DNA from: Spirochaetota bacterium
GTDB lineage: Bacteria > Spirochaetota > Spirochaetia > SPDA01 > JAJSAL01
DNA length: 64,000 nucleotides
Assembly (NCBI GenBank): GCA_024274705.1
Contig: JAJSAL010000151.1
Coordinates: forward strand, 19,857 to 83,856
Direction: 5' to 3'
Shown: piece after piece, positions 8,746-18,799 of the stretch
How the letters are laid out: the number at the start of each line of letters is the position of its first letter
Numbering within the stretch: the first letter of the stretch is position 1
Translations under genes and position numbers: made by a program
Notes under the pieces: model-generated
Seen by the model: only the letters and a program-made list of their open reading frames with translations
Database searches by the model: none
What the model was told of the DNA's origin: nothing

Positions 8746-10839
8746 ATGAAAAGAGTGGTCATTGTCATCCTTCTCGTATTTATGCCTTTCATCGCAACGG
8801 CACAAACGTATTCCTCTCTCCGCCTGCAGCTTACACCTAGACTTGAAATTCCTCTTGGCGGATACGCAGGCCGGTTCAACCCGGGTGCTGCCGGACAATT
8901 CTCTCTGGCGTATAAACCGCCCACCCGGTTCCCTGTTTACGTCGGAATCGATGCAGGATACTCCTACATACCGGTAAATCTCGAATGGAGCGCCCCTATT
9001 CATACTGCCATGGCAGGAGGCGGACTGGGACTGGATTTCAGGTTGCTCGGCAGGCTCGGTGCGGATATCTACGTAAAAGGCGGCTATTACCAGGGATTTA
9101 TCCGGGATCTCCAGGGTTCTGTCGTCCACGGGGGGAATCCCTACCTGGATACCGGAGCAATGTTCCGGTTTTACCTTTCCCCTGGTTTCCGGATCGGTAT
9201 CGGTTCTGCATACAGGGAATATTTCGGAAAACCGGAATCCCTGTACAGAAGTATCAGCTTCTTTTTAAGCGGGTCCTACAGGATCCCCCTGAAAGGGAGT
9301 GCGGAATTCGAACCTCTAGAGGCGGTACCCTCACGGCTCCAGCTCCAGGATATCGAGATAGGGAATATTTTCCCTGTTTTTTACAAGTATTATGATGATC
9401 ACCCCATCGGCAGCGCGGTTATTGAGAACAAGGAAAAAGGGACCGTTGAAAACATCGAAATTTCTGTTTTTATGAAGCAGTATATGGATTACCCCAAGAC
9501 ATACGGGATACAGGAACCGGTCAGAAAGGGAGAGAAACGTGCAATAGACCTTTTCGCCCTGTTCAACGAGAATGTCCTGATGATTACCGAAGGGGCCAAA
9601 GTGTCCGCTGAAATCAGTATAGAATACGATTTCAAGGGCAACAGGAAGCACGTTTCCAGGGTGGAAACCGTATCGCTTCAGAACCGGAACGCTTCTATCT
9701 GGGACGATGACCGGCGTGCTGCGGCGTTTATTACGGCGAGGGACCCGATAGTTCTGAGACTGGGTAAGAATATCGCAGGGATGGTAAGGGGAACTCCCAA
9801 CGATGTCCTGGGGAAAAACTTTATGCTTCTCCTGGCGATTCATAACGCCCTCTCCATGTACGGCATTTCCTACGTAATCGACCCGAACACTCCATATGAA
9901 GAGTTCCATAAAAAGGAGGAAGCTATCGATTTCCTCCAGTTCCCCAGGCAGACCCTGGAGTACAGGGCCGGCGATTGTGATGACCTTTCGATTCTCTACT
10001 CAGCGCTCCTGGAAGCGCTGAGTGTTGAAACTGCGTTTATCACTGCGCCGGGGCATATCTACATCGCTGTGAACCTGGGAATGGACGAGGAAGAAGCACA
10101 GAAGATTTTTTACCACACTGGGGATCTCATCTTCAGAGAGGGCAAGACCTGGCTTCCCTTCGAAGTAACCCTCGTGCAGGAGTCCTTCCTAAGAGCATGG
10201 CAGGAAGGGGCCCGGGAATGGAACAGGTACGAGCCCTCCGGAAAGGCAGCCTTCTATCCCGTGGCGGAGGCCTGGAAGGTGTTCGAACCTGTGGGACTGC
10301 CTGGAGATGCGGAAGGTGTCGTTCTGCCGGATACGAAGGATGTACAAAAAGTTTTTACCGCTGACCTTGCGTCCCTGGTTCAGCGGGAGATCGAAAACAA
10401 GCTGCAGGACCTCCGGGACCGGATAGCGGCAAGCAATAACAACTCGAAGCTGATCAACGCCCTGGGAATTCTGTACGCTCAATACGGCCTGCTGGATGAA
10501 GCCGAAGAACAATTCAAGGCGATTCTTAAAAAAACGGTATACCCTATGGCAATGGTCAATTTGGGGAATATCCGGTTTATCAGGAAGGATTTCGAGAAAT
10601 CGATGGAATACTACTCCGAGGCTTTGAAGATTTACCCGGACAGTCCGAAGGTGATGCTCAACCTCGCCAGGACGTACTATGAGCTCAGACGTTACGAAGA
10701 TGCCAGGAACTGGTATGAACGGGTTAAACCTGTTTCCCCCGCTCTGGCGGACCGTTACGCTTACCTGGGATCCGAAAAAACGTCGGGTTCCAGGGCTTCG
10801 GATGCAATGGGAAAAGGAAAGGTGTTATGGGAAGAATAG
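8746..10839 (+). CDS. Secreted/outer-membrane protein with transglutaminase-like and TPR segments
   Basis: Signal peptide MKRVVIVILLVFMPFIATAQ; beta-rich N-terminus; AGDCDDLSILYSALLEALSVETAFI...HIYIAV; C-terminal TPRs. Confidence 0.7.
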   Translation: MKRVVIVILLVFMPFIATAQTYSSLRLQLTPRLEIPLGGYAGRFNPGAAGQFSLAYKPPTRFPVYVGIDAGYSYIPVNLEWSAPIHTAMAGGGLGLDFRLLGRLGADIYVKGGYYQGFIRDLQGSVVHGGNPYLDTGAMFRFYLSPGFRIGIGSAYREYFGKPESLYRSISFFLSGSYRIPLKGSAEFEPLEAVPSRLQLQDIEIGNIFPVFYKYYDDHPIGSAVIENKEKGTVENIEISVFMKQYMDYPKTYGIQEPVRKGEKRAIDLFALFNENVLMITEGAKVSAEISIEYDFKGNRKHVSRVETVSLQNRNASIWDDDRRAAAFITARDPIVLRLGKNIAGMVRGTPNDVLGKNFMLLLAIHNALSMYGISYVIDPNTPYEEFHKKEEAIDFLQFPRQTLEYRAGDCDDLSILYSALLEALSVETAFITAPGHIYIAVNLGMDEEEAQKIFYHTGDLIFREGKTWLPFEVTLVQESFLRAWQEGAREWNRYEPSGKAAFYPVAEAWKVFEPVGLPGDAEGVVLPDTKDVQKVFTADLASLVQREIENKLQDLRDRIAASNNNSKLINALGILYAQYGLLDEAEEQFKAILKKTVYPMAMVNLGNIRFIRKDFEKSMEYYSEALKIYPDSPKVMLNLARTYYELRRYEDARNWYERVKPVSPALADRYAYLGSEKTSGSRASDAMGKGKVLWEE

Positions 10840-12149
10840 GCAAACTGTCCGGCGTGCTGGTATTACTCCTATTGACTGCAGGGTGCCGGAATTCTCTCCA
10901 GGAATACATGGAAACAAACCTTTTCGGCCCCCCCTACTATCTGGAAGTTGCAAAGCTTTCCGCCGAAGGGGCCATCGATTTCGGTTTTTCCGTAGACATG
11001 GACGGGGATTATATCATCGTCGGAGCACCGGCTGAATCTGACAACACCACGAACCCCGAAGCCGTGTACATTTATCACAGAACCGCGATGGATGAATGGG
11101 ATTCCGGGTTTAAAATCGTTCCTTCCGATTGGCAGGAAGGTGACAGGTTCGGGTACTCCGTCGCGATAAACGGTGATTATGCGGTTATCGGGGCTTACCG
11201 CAAAGCTGTATACAACCCTTCCTTAGGAGCAGACCAGGAGGCTGCAGGGGCGGCCTATATCTACAAGCGGACGGAAACGAACACCTGGACGGAGCAGGTG
11301 AAACTGACCCAGCAGGACCCATGGGCGGCAGAGATCCAAATCGAGGCCCGGGATTATGCGCTCTTCGGCTGCACCGTTAAGATGTACGGCAACTGGATCT
11401 TCATCGCAGCCCGGCAGGACGATGGTACCGATGCCCCGGACAGTTCATACGGTTCCGTGTACGCTTTCAAAAACACGGGAACCTGGACGTTCAGCGAAAT
11501 GCTCACCGCCGGACCGGGCAAGGAGAGCGGAGCAGGTTTCGGATGGTCTTTGGATGTAAACGGAGATTACGTCGCCGTGGGAGCACCGGGGGAAGATATC
11601 GGCGGCATCAATAAGGTAGGGGCGGTGTATCTTTTCCAATTCCTCGTTGACGGGTGGGAGCTTGATACGAGGATCATCGCCCCGGACGGAGAGGTTCGTG
11701 ACAGCTTCGGCATGAGCGTCGCCGTCAACAACGAATACCTGACCGTTGCCGCGCCCCAGAAAACCGTCGGCGGCGCTGATTTTTCAGGAAAGGTATACAT
11801 TTTCGAAAGGGAGGATTCCGGTTCCTGGGGTTCCTCTCCGGTAGCTGAGCTGACACCTGATACCCCGGGAGAGAACGATTTCTACGGCTTCCCGGTTGCC
11901 ATGCACGGGGATACCCTCATGGCCGGCTGTTTGTTCAGGGACGACGCTGCAACGGACGGTGGTGCCGTATATATATACAACCCCGTTTCCGGGGGAGGCT
12001 GGGAACTGCAGAAAACACTGACCCCCTCGGACGCAACAGAAAGTACGTATTTCGGCAGGTCTATAGTAATCGGTGATACCTACGCCGTAATCGGGGCAAC
12101 CCACACGTACGAGTACCACGCAACCGGTGCTGTCTACCTGTTCAGGTAG
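10827..12149 (+). CDS. Lipoprotein with FG-GAP/beta-propeller repeats
   Basis: Lipobox LLLTAGC; repeated D(G/N)DY(I/V)(I/A)VGAP...GAVYI(Y/F) units. Confidence 0.75.
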   Translation: MGRIGKLSGVLVLLLLTAGCRNSLQEYMETNLFGPPYYLEVAKLSAEGAIDFGFSVDMDGDYIIVGAPAESDNTTNPEAVYIYHRTAMDEWDSGFKIVPSDWQEGDRFGYSVAINGDYAVIGAYRKAVYNPSLGADQEAAGAAYIYKRTETNTWTEQVKLTQQDPWAAEIQIEARDYALFGCTVKMYGNWIFIAARQDDGTDAPDSSYGSVYAFKNTGTWTFSEMLTAGPGKESGAGFGWSLDVNGDYVAVGAPGEDIGGINKVGAVYLFQFLVDGWELDTRIIAPDGEVRDSFGMSVAVNNEYLTVAAPQKTVGGADFSGKVYIFEREDSGSWGSSPVAELTPDTPGENDFYGFPVAMHGDTLMAGCLFRDDAATDGGAVYIYNPVSGGGWELQKTLTPSDATESTYFGRSIVIGDTYAVIGATHTYEYHATGAVYLFR

Positions 12150-12264
12150 TGCCGGGGATATCGTAATCATCATTACAGAACCACCTGACACCATCCCGTT
12201 CACTCTGTTGAAACATTGACTCCTCATCTAATTTCACCTACTATGAATCGTAACGGAACTCACT

Positions 12265-12657
12265 ATGGCTGAACGAAGCGGAGACTGGATAAGACAGGCT
12301 GAAAGAGATATGGAAAGCGCAAAGGCGCAAGCCCGGGATGAGTTCCACGAATGGGCTTGTTTCATCTCGCAGCAGGCAGCCGAAAAAGCGTGTAAAGCTG
12401 TCTTTCAGAACTGGGGTGCAGAAGCCTGGGGACATTCGGTTTCCAATCTGATAAAGGGAATGAAAACTAAGTGCGATATCTCAGAAGAAATCAGCGATGC
12501 CGCCCGAAACCTGGACAGGTATTATATACCGAGCAGATATCCAAACGGTTTTGATTCCGGGACACCGGCAGATTACTTCACAGGGGAAGATGCAGAACAT
12601 GCAATCCGTGATTCAGAAAGAATCCTTCTATTCTGTAAAGATCTTCTGGCTCGATAG
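12265..12657 (+). CDS. HEPN-domain protein
   Basis: WIRQAERDMESAKAQ...ISQQAAEKACKAVFQNWG...NLDRYYIPSRYPNG. Confidence 0.8.
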   Translation: MAERSGDWIRQAERDMESAKAQARDEFHEWACFISQQAAEKACKAVFQNWGAEAWGHSVSNLIKGMKTKCDISEEISDAARNLDRYYIPSRYPNGFDSGTPADYFTGEDAEHAIRDSERILLFCKDLLAR

Positions 12658-12997
12658 GATCGAATTAAGAAGTCGGCTCGAATACTCGGCATCCCGGATA
12701 CTTCACGGAAATCCTCTGGTACGAAAAATCATCCTTTTCGGTTCAGTTGCCATGAACAGGGCTACGCCTGCAAGTGATGTGGATATTGTGATCGTCACTG
12801 AAGAAAGCGATAAGCGTTTCATGGATCGATCGATGGATTTTCTCGATTGTTTCCCGGGTATTGATCTCAGCGTCGACATATTTGTGTATACAGGAAAAGA
12901 AATAGAAAATAATCCACCACCCATTTATCTGACTGCAGCAAAGACCGGTATCCTGCTTGCCGAAAGAACCGTATTGACGCAAAAGCGGAGCCATTGA
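12599..12997 (+). CDS. MNT-type nucleotidyltransferase (start approximate; ORF open from 12497)
   Basis: ILFGSVAMNRATPASDVDIVIV nucleotidyltransferase motif; overlaps HEPN gene. Confidence 0.75.
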   Translation: MQSVIQKESFYSVKIFWLDRIELRSRLEYSASRILHGNPLVRKIILFGSVAMNRATPASDVDIVIVTEESDKRFMDRSMDFLDCFPGIDLSVDIFVYTGKEIENNPPPIYLTAAKTGILLAERTVLTQKRSH

Positions 12998-13068
12998 TAA
13001 TAGAGCACGGGAAGCCTGCCGGAATCCGGCAAATCAGTTTGTTACTATTAAAATTCCCGTTTTGTTCG

Positions 13069-13725
13069 TTACGAGGCTTGTTTCCGGCAGAATTCTATAA
13101 AAGCCAGGATATTCTCCATCGGCACGTCTTCCTGGACCAGGATTCCCGGTGTCAAAATAAATCCACCATTTTTCCCAAGTTTTCTGACAAGGGTGCGGGC
13201 TTCTTCGACAACTTCTTCGGGTTTACCAAAAGGCATCGTATTTTGTGTGTTCATACCGCCGATAAAGGTTATATCCCCGCCAAACTGTTTCTTCAGTTCG
13301 AAGATATCCATAACCTCCGGCTGCATCGGATCAACAACTGTTATCCCCAATTCAATGATGTCGGGAAAAATTTCGGAAATATTGCCGTCGGAATGCAAAA
13401 ATATATCCACATTCCCGGTCTGCTTAATCCGCCGGCATAATTCACCGATCCTCGGTTTAATGAGTGACCGCCATCGATCCCGGCCAAGCATTATTCCACG
13501 CTGATCTCCCCAATCGTCATTGATCTTCAGTGCATCAATGTCATATTTCAGGAGCTGCCTTGCAATACCCCAGGCGTACTCTACAATCATATCGAGAAGC
13601 TCATTGACAAATTCCGGTGCGTCGTATATATCCATCATGAATTCAGTCATTCCCCGTAGATTACATGCGCGCTCAATGAGTGTATGGTTTCCCAAACTTG
13701 CAAGAGTATACTTGTTGCTGTTTTG
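13069..13725 (-). pseudogene. 5'-truncated URO-D superfamily gene
   Basis: Only the C-terminal ~2/3 of a URO-D (ERACNLRGMTEFMMDIYDAPEFV...HSDGNISEIFPDIIELGITVVDPMQPE); in-frame TAG at 13726-13728; no ATG start. Confidence 0.65.
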
Positions 13726-13804
13726 CTATAGGAATTTTATTTTTCATGTTTCCATCCTGCAAGTGGTTATGGCAATATCGCGAAGTAAAAGGAGGTTGGC
13801 TAAA

Positions 13805-14581
13805 CTACTTATTGTACATAGTCCTGCCGCCGTCTGCCAGGATCTCCTGTCCGCAGATGTAGTCTCCGAACCCGCTGGCGAGGAATACAACAAGCCCGGC
13901 GATATCCTCAGGTTTTCCAAAACGGCCTACCGGAATCTGGGCCTCCAGTGTACGCCGTTTTTCCGGGTCGTTGTACCGCTCCTTCAGGAGGTCCGTTTCG
14001 ATAACACAGGGATGGATGATGTTGGTTCGGATCCCTCTTCTGAGGTACGCCCTGCACAGGTAGGTCATCATACCGGTCATACCTGCCTTGGCAGCGGCAT
14101 AGTCCAGGCCCCCCCCTCCCCCGTCGAACACAGCGGAAGAGCCGATGAGGATGATCTTCCCATAGCCTGCGGCTGCCATGAGTCCTAAAACCGCCCGGAC
14201 ACCGTAAAATGCCGAAGTCAGGTTGATATCGATAAAACTCTTCCAGTCCTGGTCGGTAATTTCTTCAGGTAAACGTGCCAGATTACGGCCCACGTTGCAC
14301 ACCAGGATATCCAGGCCCCCCTTTTCACTTACGATCCGCCGTACCAGATCTTCCGTACTTTTCGAGTCCAAAGCATCCAGGGCGACACCCAGGGCTTCAC
14401 CTCCCTCCGAGGATACCCGGTCCACCAGGTCACTGATCCGTTCGGCATTGTCCGGGTTGCCGGTATGGGTAAAATAGACGGCTGCCCCCGCGCAGGCCAG
14501 CATCTCGGTTATGGAAGCGCCTATCCCCCGGCTTCCCCCCAAAACTAAAGCGACTTTATCCTGTAAATCTATTGTGAACAT
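13805..14581 (-). CDS. Short-chain dehydrogenase/reductase
   Basis: ALVLGGSRGIGASIT; LDYAAAKAGMTGMM. Confidence 0.88.
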   Translation of the reverse strand: MFTIDLQDKVALVLGGSRGIGASITEMLACAGAAVYFTHTGNPDNAERISDLVDRVSSEGGEALGVALDALDSKSTEDLVRRIVSEKGGLDILVCNVGRNLARLPEEITDQDWKSFIDINLTSAFYGVRAVLGLMAAAGYGKIILIGSSAVFDGGGGGLDYAAAKAGMTGMMTYLCRAYLRRGIRTNIIHPCVIETDLLKERYNDPEKRRTLEAQIPVGRFGKPEDIAGLVVFLASGFGDYICGQEILADGGRTMYNK

Positions 14582-14583
14582 TC

Positions 14584-15369
14584 CTACCCCTCCAGCTTAT
14601 AAACTTCCAACGCGTTATCACGCAGGATTTTCCTTTTAAACGATGTGCTTATATCCGCCAGAAATACACGGGTCAAATGGGAGCGGAGATCCATCCATGG
14701 ATAATCTGTTCCAAAGAGTATCTTATTTTCCGGAACCTGCCGTTCCATATTTTCGAAGTACTGATAACAATAGATATCGCCGCCGAAATCCATATATACA
14801 TTTTCATATTCGTTAACCATTCGAATTGCCTCGAACCTTCCGGTCCCCCGGCCGCCGGAGTGACCCAGCACAAACCGTACGCCCGGATATTTCTTTACAT
14901 ACTTCTCAAATTTCTCAGGTGTGGAGAGTACCTGGGAAGGATTGTAGCTGGACACACTCCAGGTATGGGCAACAATGGGAATATCAAAATCCGATGCAAT
15001 TTTCCACACAGGGTCATAACCCTCATCATCAGCCGGGGTGTTGTTAAATGAGGGATGAATCTTGATTCCCTTGAAACCTGCCTGAGACACGGCTTTTTTT
15101 AATATCTCAATATCTTCCTCCCATCGACGCGGATCATAAAACCCGCAATAAAAAATCCTGCCCCCGGATTCTTCGAATTCCTGTTGTGCTTTTTCAAGTT
15201 CTATGGACTGATAACCATGGAGAGTCCGCATTGAGCATAAATTGATTGAATAGTTAACCTGTAACTGGTCCATACGCCTGAGCATAGCCTGCGCGTCAAT
15301 TTCGGGAGAAAAAAAGATATTCGGGAATCCAGTGTGCGCATGAGCGTCGATAATGAAAAGGTCTTTCAT
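14584..15369 (-). CDS. Amidohydrolase-2 family protein
   Basis: FIIDAHAHTGFPN...GIKIHPSFNN...HSGG...FGTDYPW. Confidence 0.85.
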   Translation of the reverse strand: MKDLFIIDAHAHTGFPNIFFSPEIDAQAMLRRMDQLQVNYSINLCSMRTLHGYQSIELEKAQQEFEESGGRIFYCGFYDPRRWEEDIEILKKAVSQAGFKGIKIHPSFNNTPADDEGYDPVWKIASDFDIPIVAHTWSVSSYNPSQVLSTPEKFEKYVKKYPGVRFVLGHSGGRGTGRFEAIRMVNEYENVYMDFGGDIYCYQYFENMERQVPENKILFGTDYPWMDLRSHLTRVFLADISTSFKRKILRDNALEVYKLEG

Positions 15370-16175
15370 ACCCTTACCCCTTTGATGATCTGTCTTAAGT
15401 TTCCGCCTGATATCATTTTTTTCTCATTATCCGATATATCCGCATCCAGAATCATTCCCATGGACGCAAAGGGATCGTTAACAGGAAGAAATGATCCGAA
15501 TATCAGCCTTTCCGCTCCAAAGGTTTTCACAGCGTGGGTGATAAAATCCTGTCCGATGAAATTGGATGTTTCCAGCAGCACATTGTTACAGGACTCCATC
15601 AGGCTGTACAGGTTCCTGTTGTGGTAAAGGATCTTTTGCCACTGGGTTTCCACTATTATATTCAGCTTCGGGAATTTTTTTGCCAGTACATAGACATGGT
15701 TCCAGTCAACTTCAATATGCCAGAAAAAAAGAGGAACAGCATGCCGTATGCACCATTCACACAAAGTGCCGATAACCCAGGGTGACAAAAGATACTTATG
15801 GGTTTTCGGGAAGAGGCGGACACCCCGGAGCCCTGGAGGGGGAGCATTAAAACCTGGCAGAGGGTCCTGTTCATGTGGTGAGAGTGGCAGTCCTGTCCAG
15901 ATTGTATAGATTGCTTCAGGAAGATATTCCTGTAACTCCAGCAGTGCATGGTTACCGTCCTGCGCGGAAATTTTTGGCGAATCCCAGTGGGAGATAAGAC
16001 CGCCCTCGAGATGATATTTGCTGCAGACCTCTTCCAGATCATTTGGGTGAAGCTCTGATGCGATTGGAAAAAAATCCGGCTCCCCGAGCCATATATTAGC
16101 ATCAAAAAACTGCAGCTCTTTAACTTTATCACGTTTTTTACGGGACATATCTTCCATGACCTTCTCAATTTTCAT
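15366..16175 (-). CDS. Amidohydrolase-like TIM-barrel protein (divergent)
   Basis: FFDANIWLGEP...WHIEVDWNHVYVLAKKFPKLNIIVE...ERLIFGSFLP; 4-bp overlap with neighbours. Confidence 0.65.
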   Translation of the reverse strand: MKIEKVMEDMSRKKRDKVKELQFFDANIWLGEPDFFPIASELHPNDLEEVCSKYHLEGGLISHWDSPKISAQDGNHALLELQEYLPEAIYTIWTGLPLSPHEQDPLPGFNAPPPGLRGVRLFPKTHKYLLSPWVIGTLCEWCIRHAVPLFFWHIEVDWNHVYVLAKKFPKLNIIVETQWQKILYHNRNLYSLMESCNNVLLETSNFIGQDFITHAVKTFGAERLIFGSFLPVNDPFASMGMILDADISDNEKKMISGGNLRQIIKGVRV

Positions 16176-17617
16176 AATGTTCTCCTGTTTTGATTCCCTG
16201 GGTTATATATTTCCCCTGCAAAGCTGTTTTTAATAAGCTCATTCAGTTCGCTTACGGAACCAACAGCACCAGTTGCAATGAGCTGTATGCCGATATTCCC
16301 AACCGCTGTTGCTTCCGCGGGACCGGTAACCACAGCGATGTTGGCCGCGTCTGCTATCATCTGACAGAGAAAAGCGTTCTTCACTCCCCCTCCGAGAATG
16401 ATAAGCCGGTTTATTTTCCTGCCGGTAATTTCTTCCAGGTCCGAAACAGCAGCACCGCAGGAGGAAGCGAGATTTTCAAAGATACTCCGTACTATTTTCC
16501 CCCTTTCTACAGGTAATTCCTGTTCTGTTTTCCGAAAATATTCTTTAATCGTTGCGCTCATAGTTACCGAAGAGAAAAAAATCGGATCATTTACCTCTAA
16601 ATCCAGAGAGAACCGAGGCTGATCTATTGCCTGCTGTATGAGAGTATCATAAGAGCAATCACTTGATTCAAGCTTCCAGGTATTGATAAGACCTTCAAGA
16701 ATGTAAAAACCCATCATATTTTTTGCGAAAAGGATCGAGTGTACCGCGATTTCATTCACAAAGCCTCTGCGGAATCCGAGTGGGCCTGTCTCAGGCTCTT
16801 TCAGCAAGGCGCCGAAGACAAACCAGGTTCCCGTGGATAGAAAAGCTGTATCCTCCCGTGTATCAAACACAGAAACCGATGTGCTGATGGTATCATGACC
16901 TGCAACTGCGATAACCGGCGCCGATTCAATATCCGTGTAAGCTTTAACTTCCTGCAGAAGATCTCCTGTATACGTTCCGGGTGAGACAATAGACGGGAAA
17001 ATGCCCGCCGGCAGCCTGAACAGATCTATCAATTTTTTGTTCCATCCCCTGGTGCGTATATCCAGAAGTTGAGATCCCCAGAGGATGGTTTCCTCTCCCT
17101 GCGCAATACCGGTAAGAAAATACCTGATGAGATCCGCCAGGGGGAGGTATTTTGCAGCAATATCCAAAATCGGATCGGTTGATTTATTCTTCAAATGCAC
17201 CAGCCTTGATAATCCGGTAATAGTACTGAATCCGCATCCTGCTTTTTTAAAGAGAGATTCTTCATCAATAGTTTGTTTAATGAGCTTTTCAACCGCAGCG
17301 GGGCAAGGTTCTCTGTAGGATATCGGATTTCGCAGCAGAGTTCCGGATTTATCCAGAAGCCCAAAATCACAGTTAAAGGTATCTATTCCTATACCTGCAA
17401 GTTCTCTTACACCCGTAGCAGCACATTTTTTTAGGGATTCCAGGATATTGTCCCAAATACATAACAAATCCCAGTATAAAGTGCCGCCAAGCATGACCGG
17501 TTTAATATCAAATCTGTGTATTTCCTTAAGCCTTAAGAGACCGTCAGCTGCGTATCCAAGAATTGCCCTTCCGCTTGCAGCCCCGATATCGAATGCGAGA
17601 TAGGGTTTATCTGCCAT
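16172..17617 (-). CDS. FGGY-family carbohydrate kinase (rhamnulokinase-like)
   Basis: LAFDIGAASGRAILGY...LKEIHRFDIKPVMLGGTLYWDLLCIWDNI...VAGHDTISTSV. Confidence 0.87.
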   Translation of the reverse strand: MADKPYLAFDIGAASGRAILGYAADGLLRLKEIHRFDIKPVMLGGTLYWDLLCIWDNILESLKKCAATGVRELAGIGIDTFNCDFGLLDKSGTLLRNPISYREPCPAAVEKLIKQTIDEESLFKKAGCGFSTITGLSRLVHLKNKSTDPILDIAAKYLPLADLIRYFLTGIAQGEETILWGSQLLDIRTRGWNKKLIDLFRLPAGIFPSIVSPGTYTGDLLQEVKAYTDIESAPVIAVAGHDTISTSVSVFDTREDTAFLSTGTWFVFGALLKEPETGPLGFRRGFVNEIAVHSILFAKNMMGFYILEGLINTWKLESSDCSYDTLIQQAIDQPRFSLDLEVNDPIFFSSVTMSATIKEYFRKTEQELPVERGKIVRSIFENLASSCGAAVSDLEEITGRKINRLIILGGGVKNAFLCQMIADAANIAVVTGPAEATAVGNIGIQLIATGAVGSVSELNELIKNSFAGEIYNPGNQNRRTL

Positions 17618-18731
17618 TAATCATCATCCATTTCTGTTCCAGGTAGTATGTAAAATTATCCAGGGGGACATCCGGTGGTACCGAGTGATCTACAGTGGGA
17701 ATATACCCTCCCCTTTCCAGCATCGACGGGATGATAGTTTCAATTTCGGTATCGATCTCTTTCCTGCCTTTTGCCAGTTCCCTCTTGTCTATTCCCCCGA
17801 TCATGAAAAATGACTTCCCGTATTTTTTCCGCAGTTCAACCGGATTGAGTCCTGCAGCTCTCTCAATCGGACCGAACCCTTCGACACCTGCGTCGAGAAA
17901 ACCGGGAATGAGCACTTCAAAATTTCCGTCGGTATCAACAATGATGTTCTTAACACCGCACTTTTTAAGGAAATCCACATACTTCCGGTAATAGGGGCTA
18001 AAAAACTCTCTGAATAGTTCCGGGGAAACGAGAGGTCCGGACTTGCCCGCCATATCCTCGTGGATGTAATAGAGATCAAAACCGGCCTCCCTCAGCGGTT
18101 TTCCCATCCACCCTGTGATAAATTCGGTAAGAAATTCGAGGCACTCATGAACGAGACCGGGATCATCGTAGAACATGTACGAAAGACCTTCCGTTCCCAT
18201 CCAGTTTCTGAGCATGCTGTAATACCCGAAACTGGCAAAGTATCGATCCAGGAACGTGGAAGGACGTGCTGATTTCCTTAAGTGTTGAAGAACCTGATCC
18301 CAGTTTGGGGGAAGTCTCCCGGTATGGTTGGTTTCATATCCTTTTTTAATGCGAAGGAAATCTTCCCTATTTTTCACCGGAAAGTCTATATAATTATCCA
18401 TGCTTGCCCGCATGGTCTTCACTGTACCTTCTTTCAGTGCCACCCTGGTCCTCCCCAAACCGTCGATGAACCGTATATACCGGTGGTCCTCACTTAGTTT
18501 CTTTTCCTTTGGACACGGTTCCGGGAAGGTCATATTGAAGAGAACCAGGTCGTATCCTTCAAGACCGAAATATTCATTCCCGGTAAACAGGTCCGCGTCG
18601 GCGGCGGATTCGGGAAGTCCCTGGTTCTGCCACTGTTCCGCGGTCTGTTCCCATAAGGCGATCTCGAAAAAGGGAACACGGTCGGCGCTTTTGAATTGGA
18701 GTGTATTATTGAGGCGTTCTTTTTGAGTCAT
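17607..18731 (-). CDS. URO-D superfamily protein
   Basis: NTLQFKSADRVPFFEIALW...IIVDTDGNFEVLIPGFLDAGVEGFGPIERAAG; overlaps kinase gene by 11 bp. Confidence 0.82.
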   Translation of the reverse strand: MTQKERLNNTLQFKSADRVPFFEIALWEQTAEQWQNQGLPESAADADLFTGNEYFGLEGYDLVLFNMTFPEPCPKEKKLSEDHRYIRFIDGLGRTRVALKEGTVKTMRASMDNYIDFPVKNREDFLRIKKGYETNHTGRLPPNWDQVLQHLRKSARPSTFLDRYFASFGYYSMLRNWMGTEGLSYMFYDDPGLVHECLEFLTEFITGWMGKPLREAGFDLYYIHEDMAGKSGPLVSPELFREFFSPYYRKYVDFLKKCGVKNIIVDTDGNFEVLIPGFLDAGVEGFGPIERAAGLNPVELRKKYGKSFFMIGGIDKRELAKGRKEIDTEIETIIPSMLERGGYIPTVDHSVPPDVPLDNFTYYLEQKWMMINGR

Positions 18732-18799
18732 ATACTCTCACCCTTTGAAAGAACGAACCACCAGGGGCTCACGCCTATAGTATGGACCGATGACCGGAA

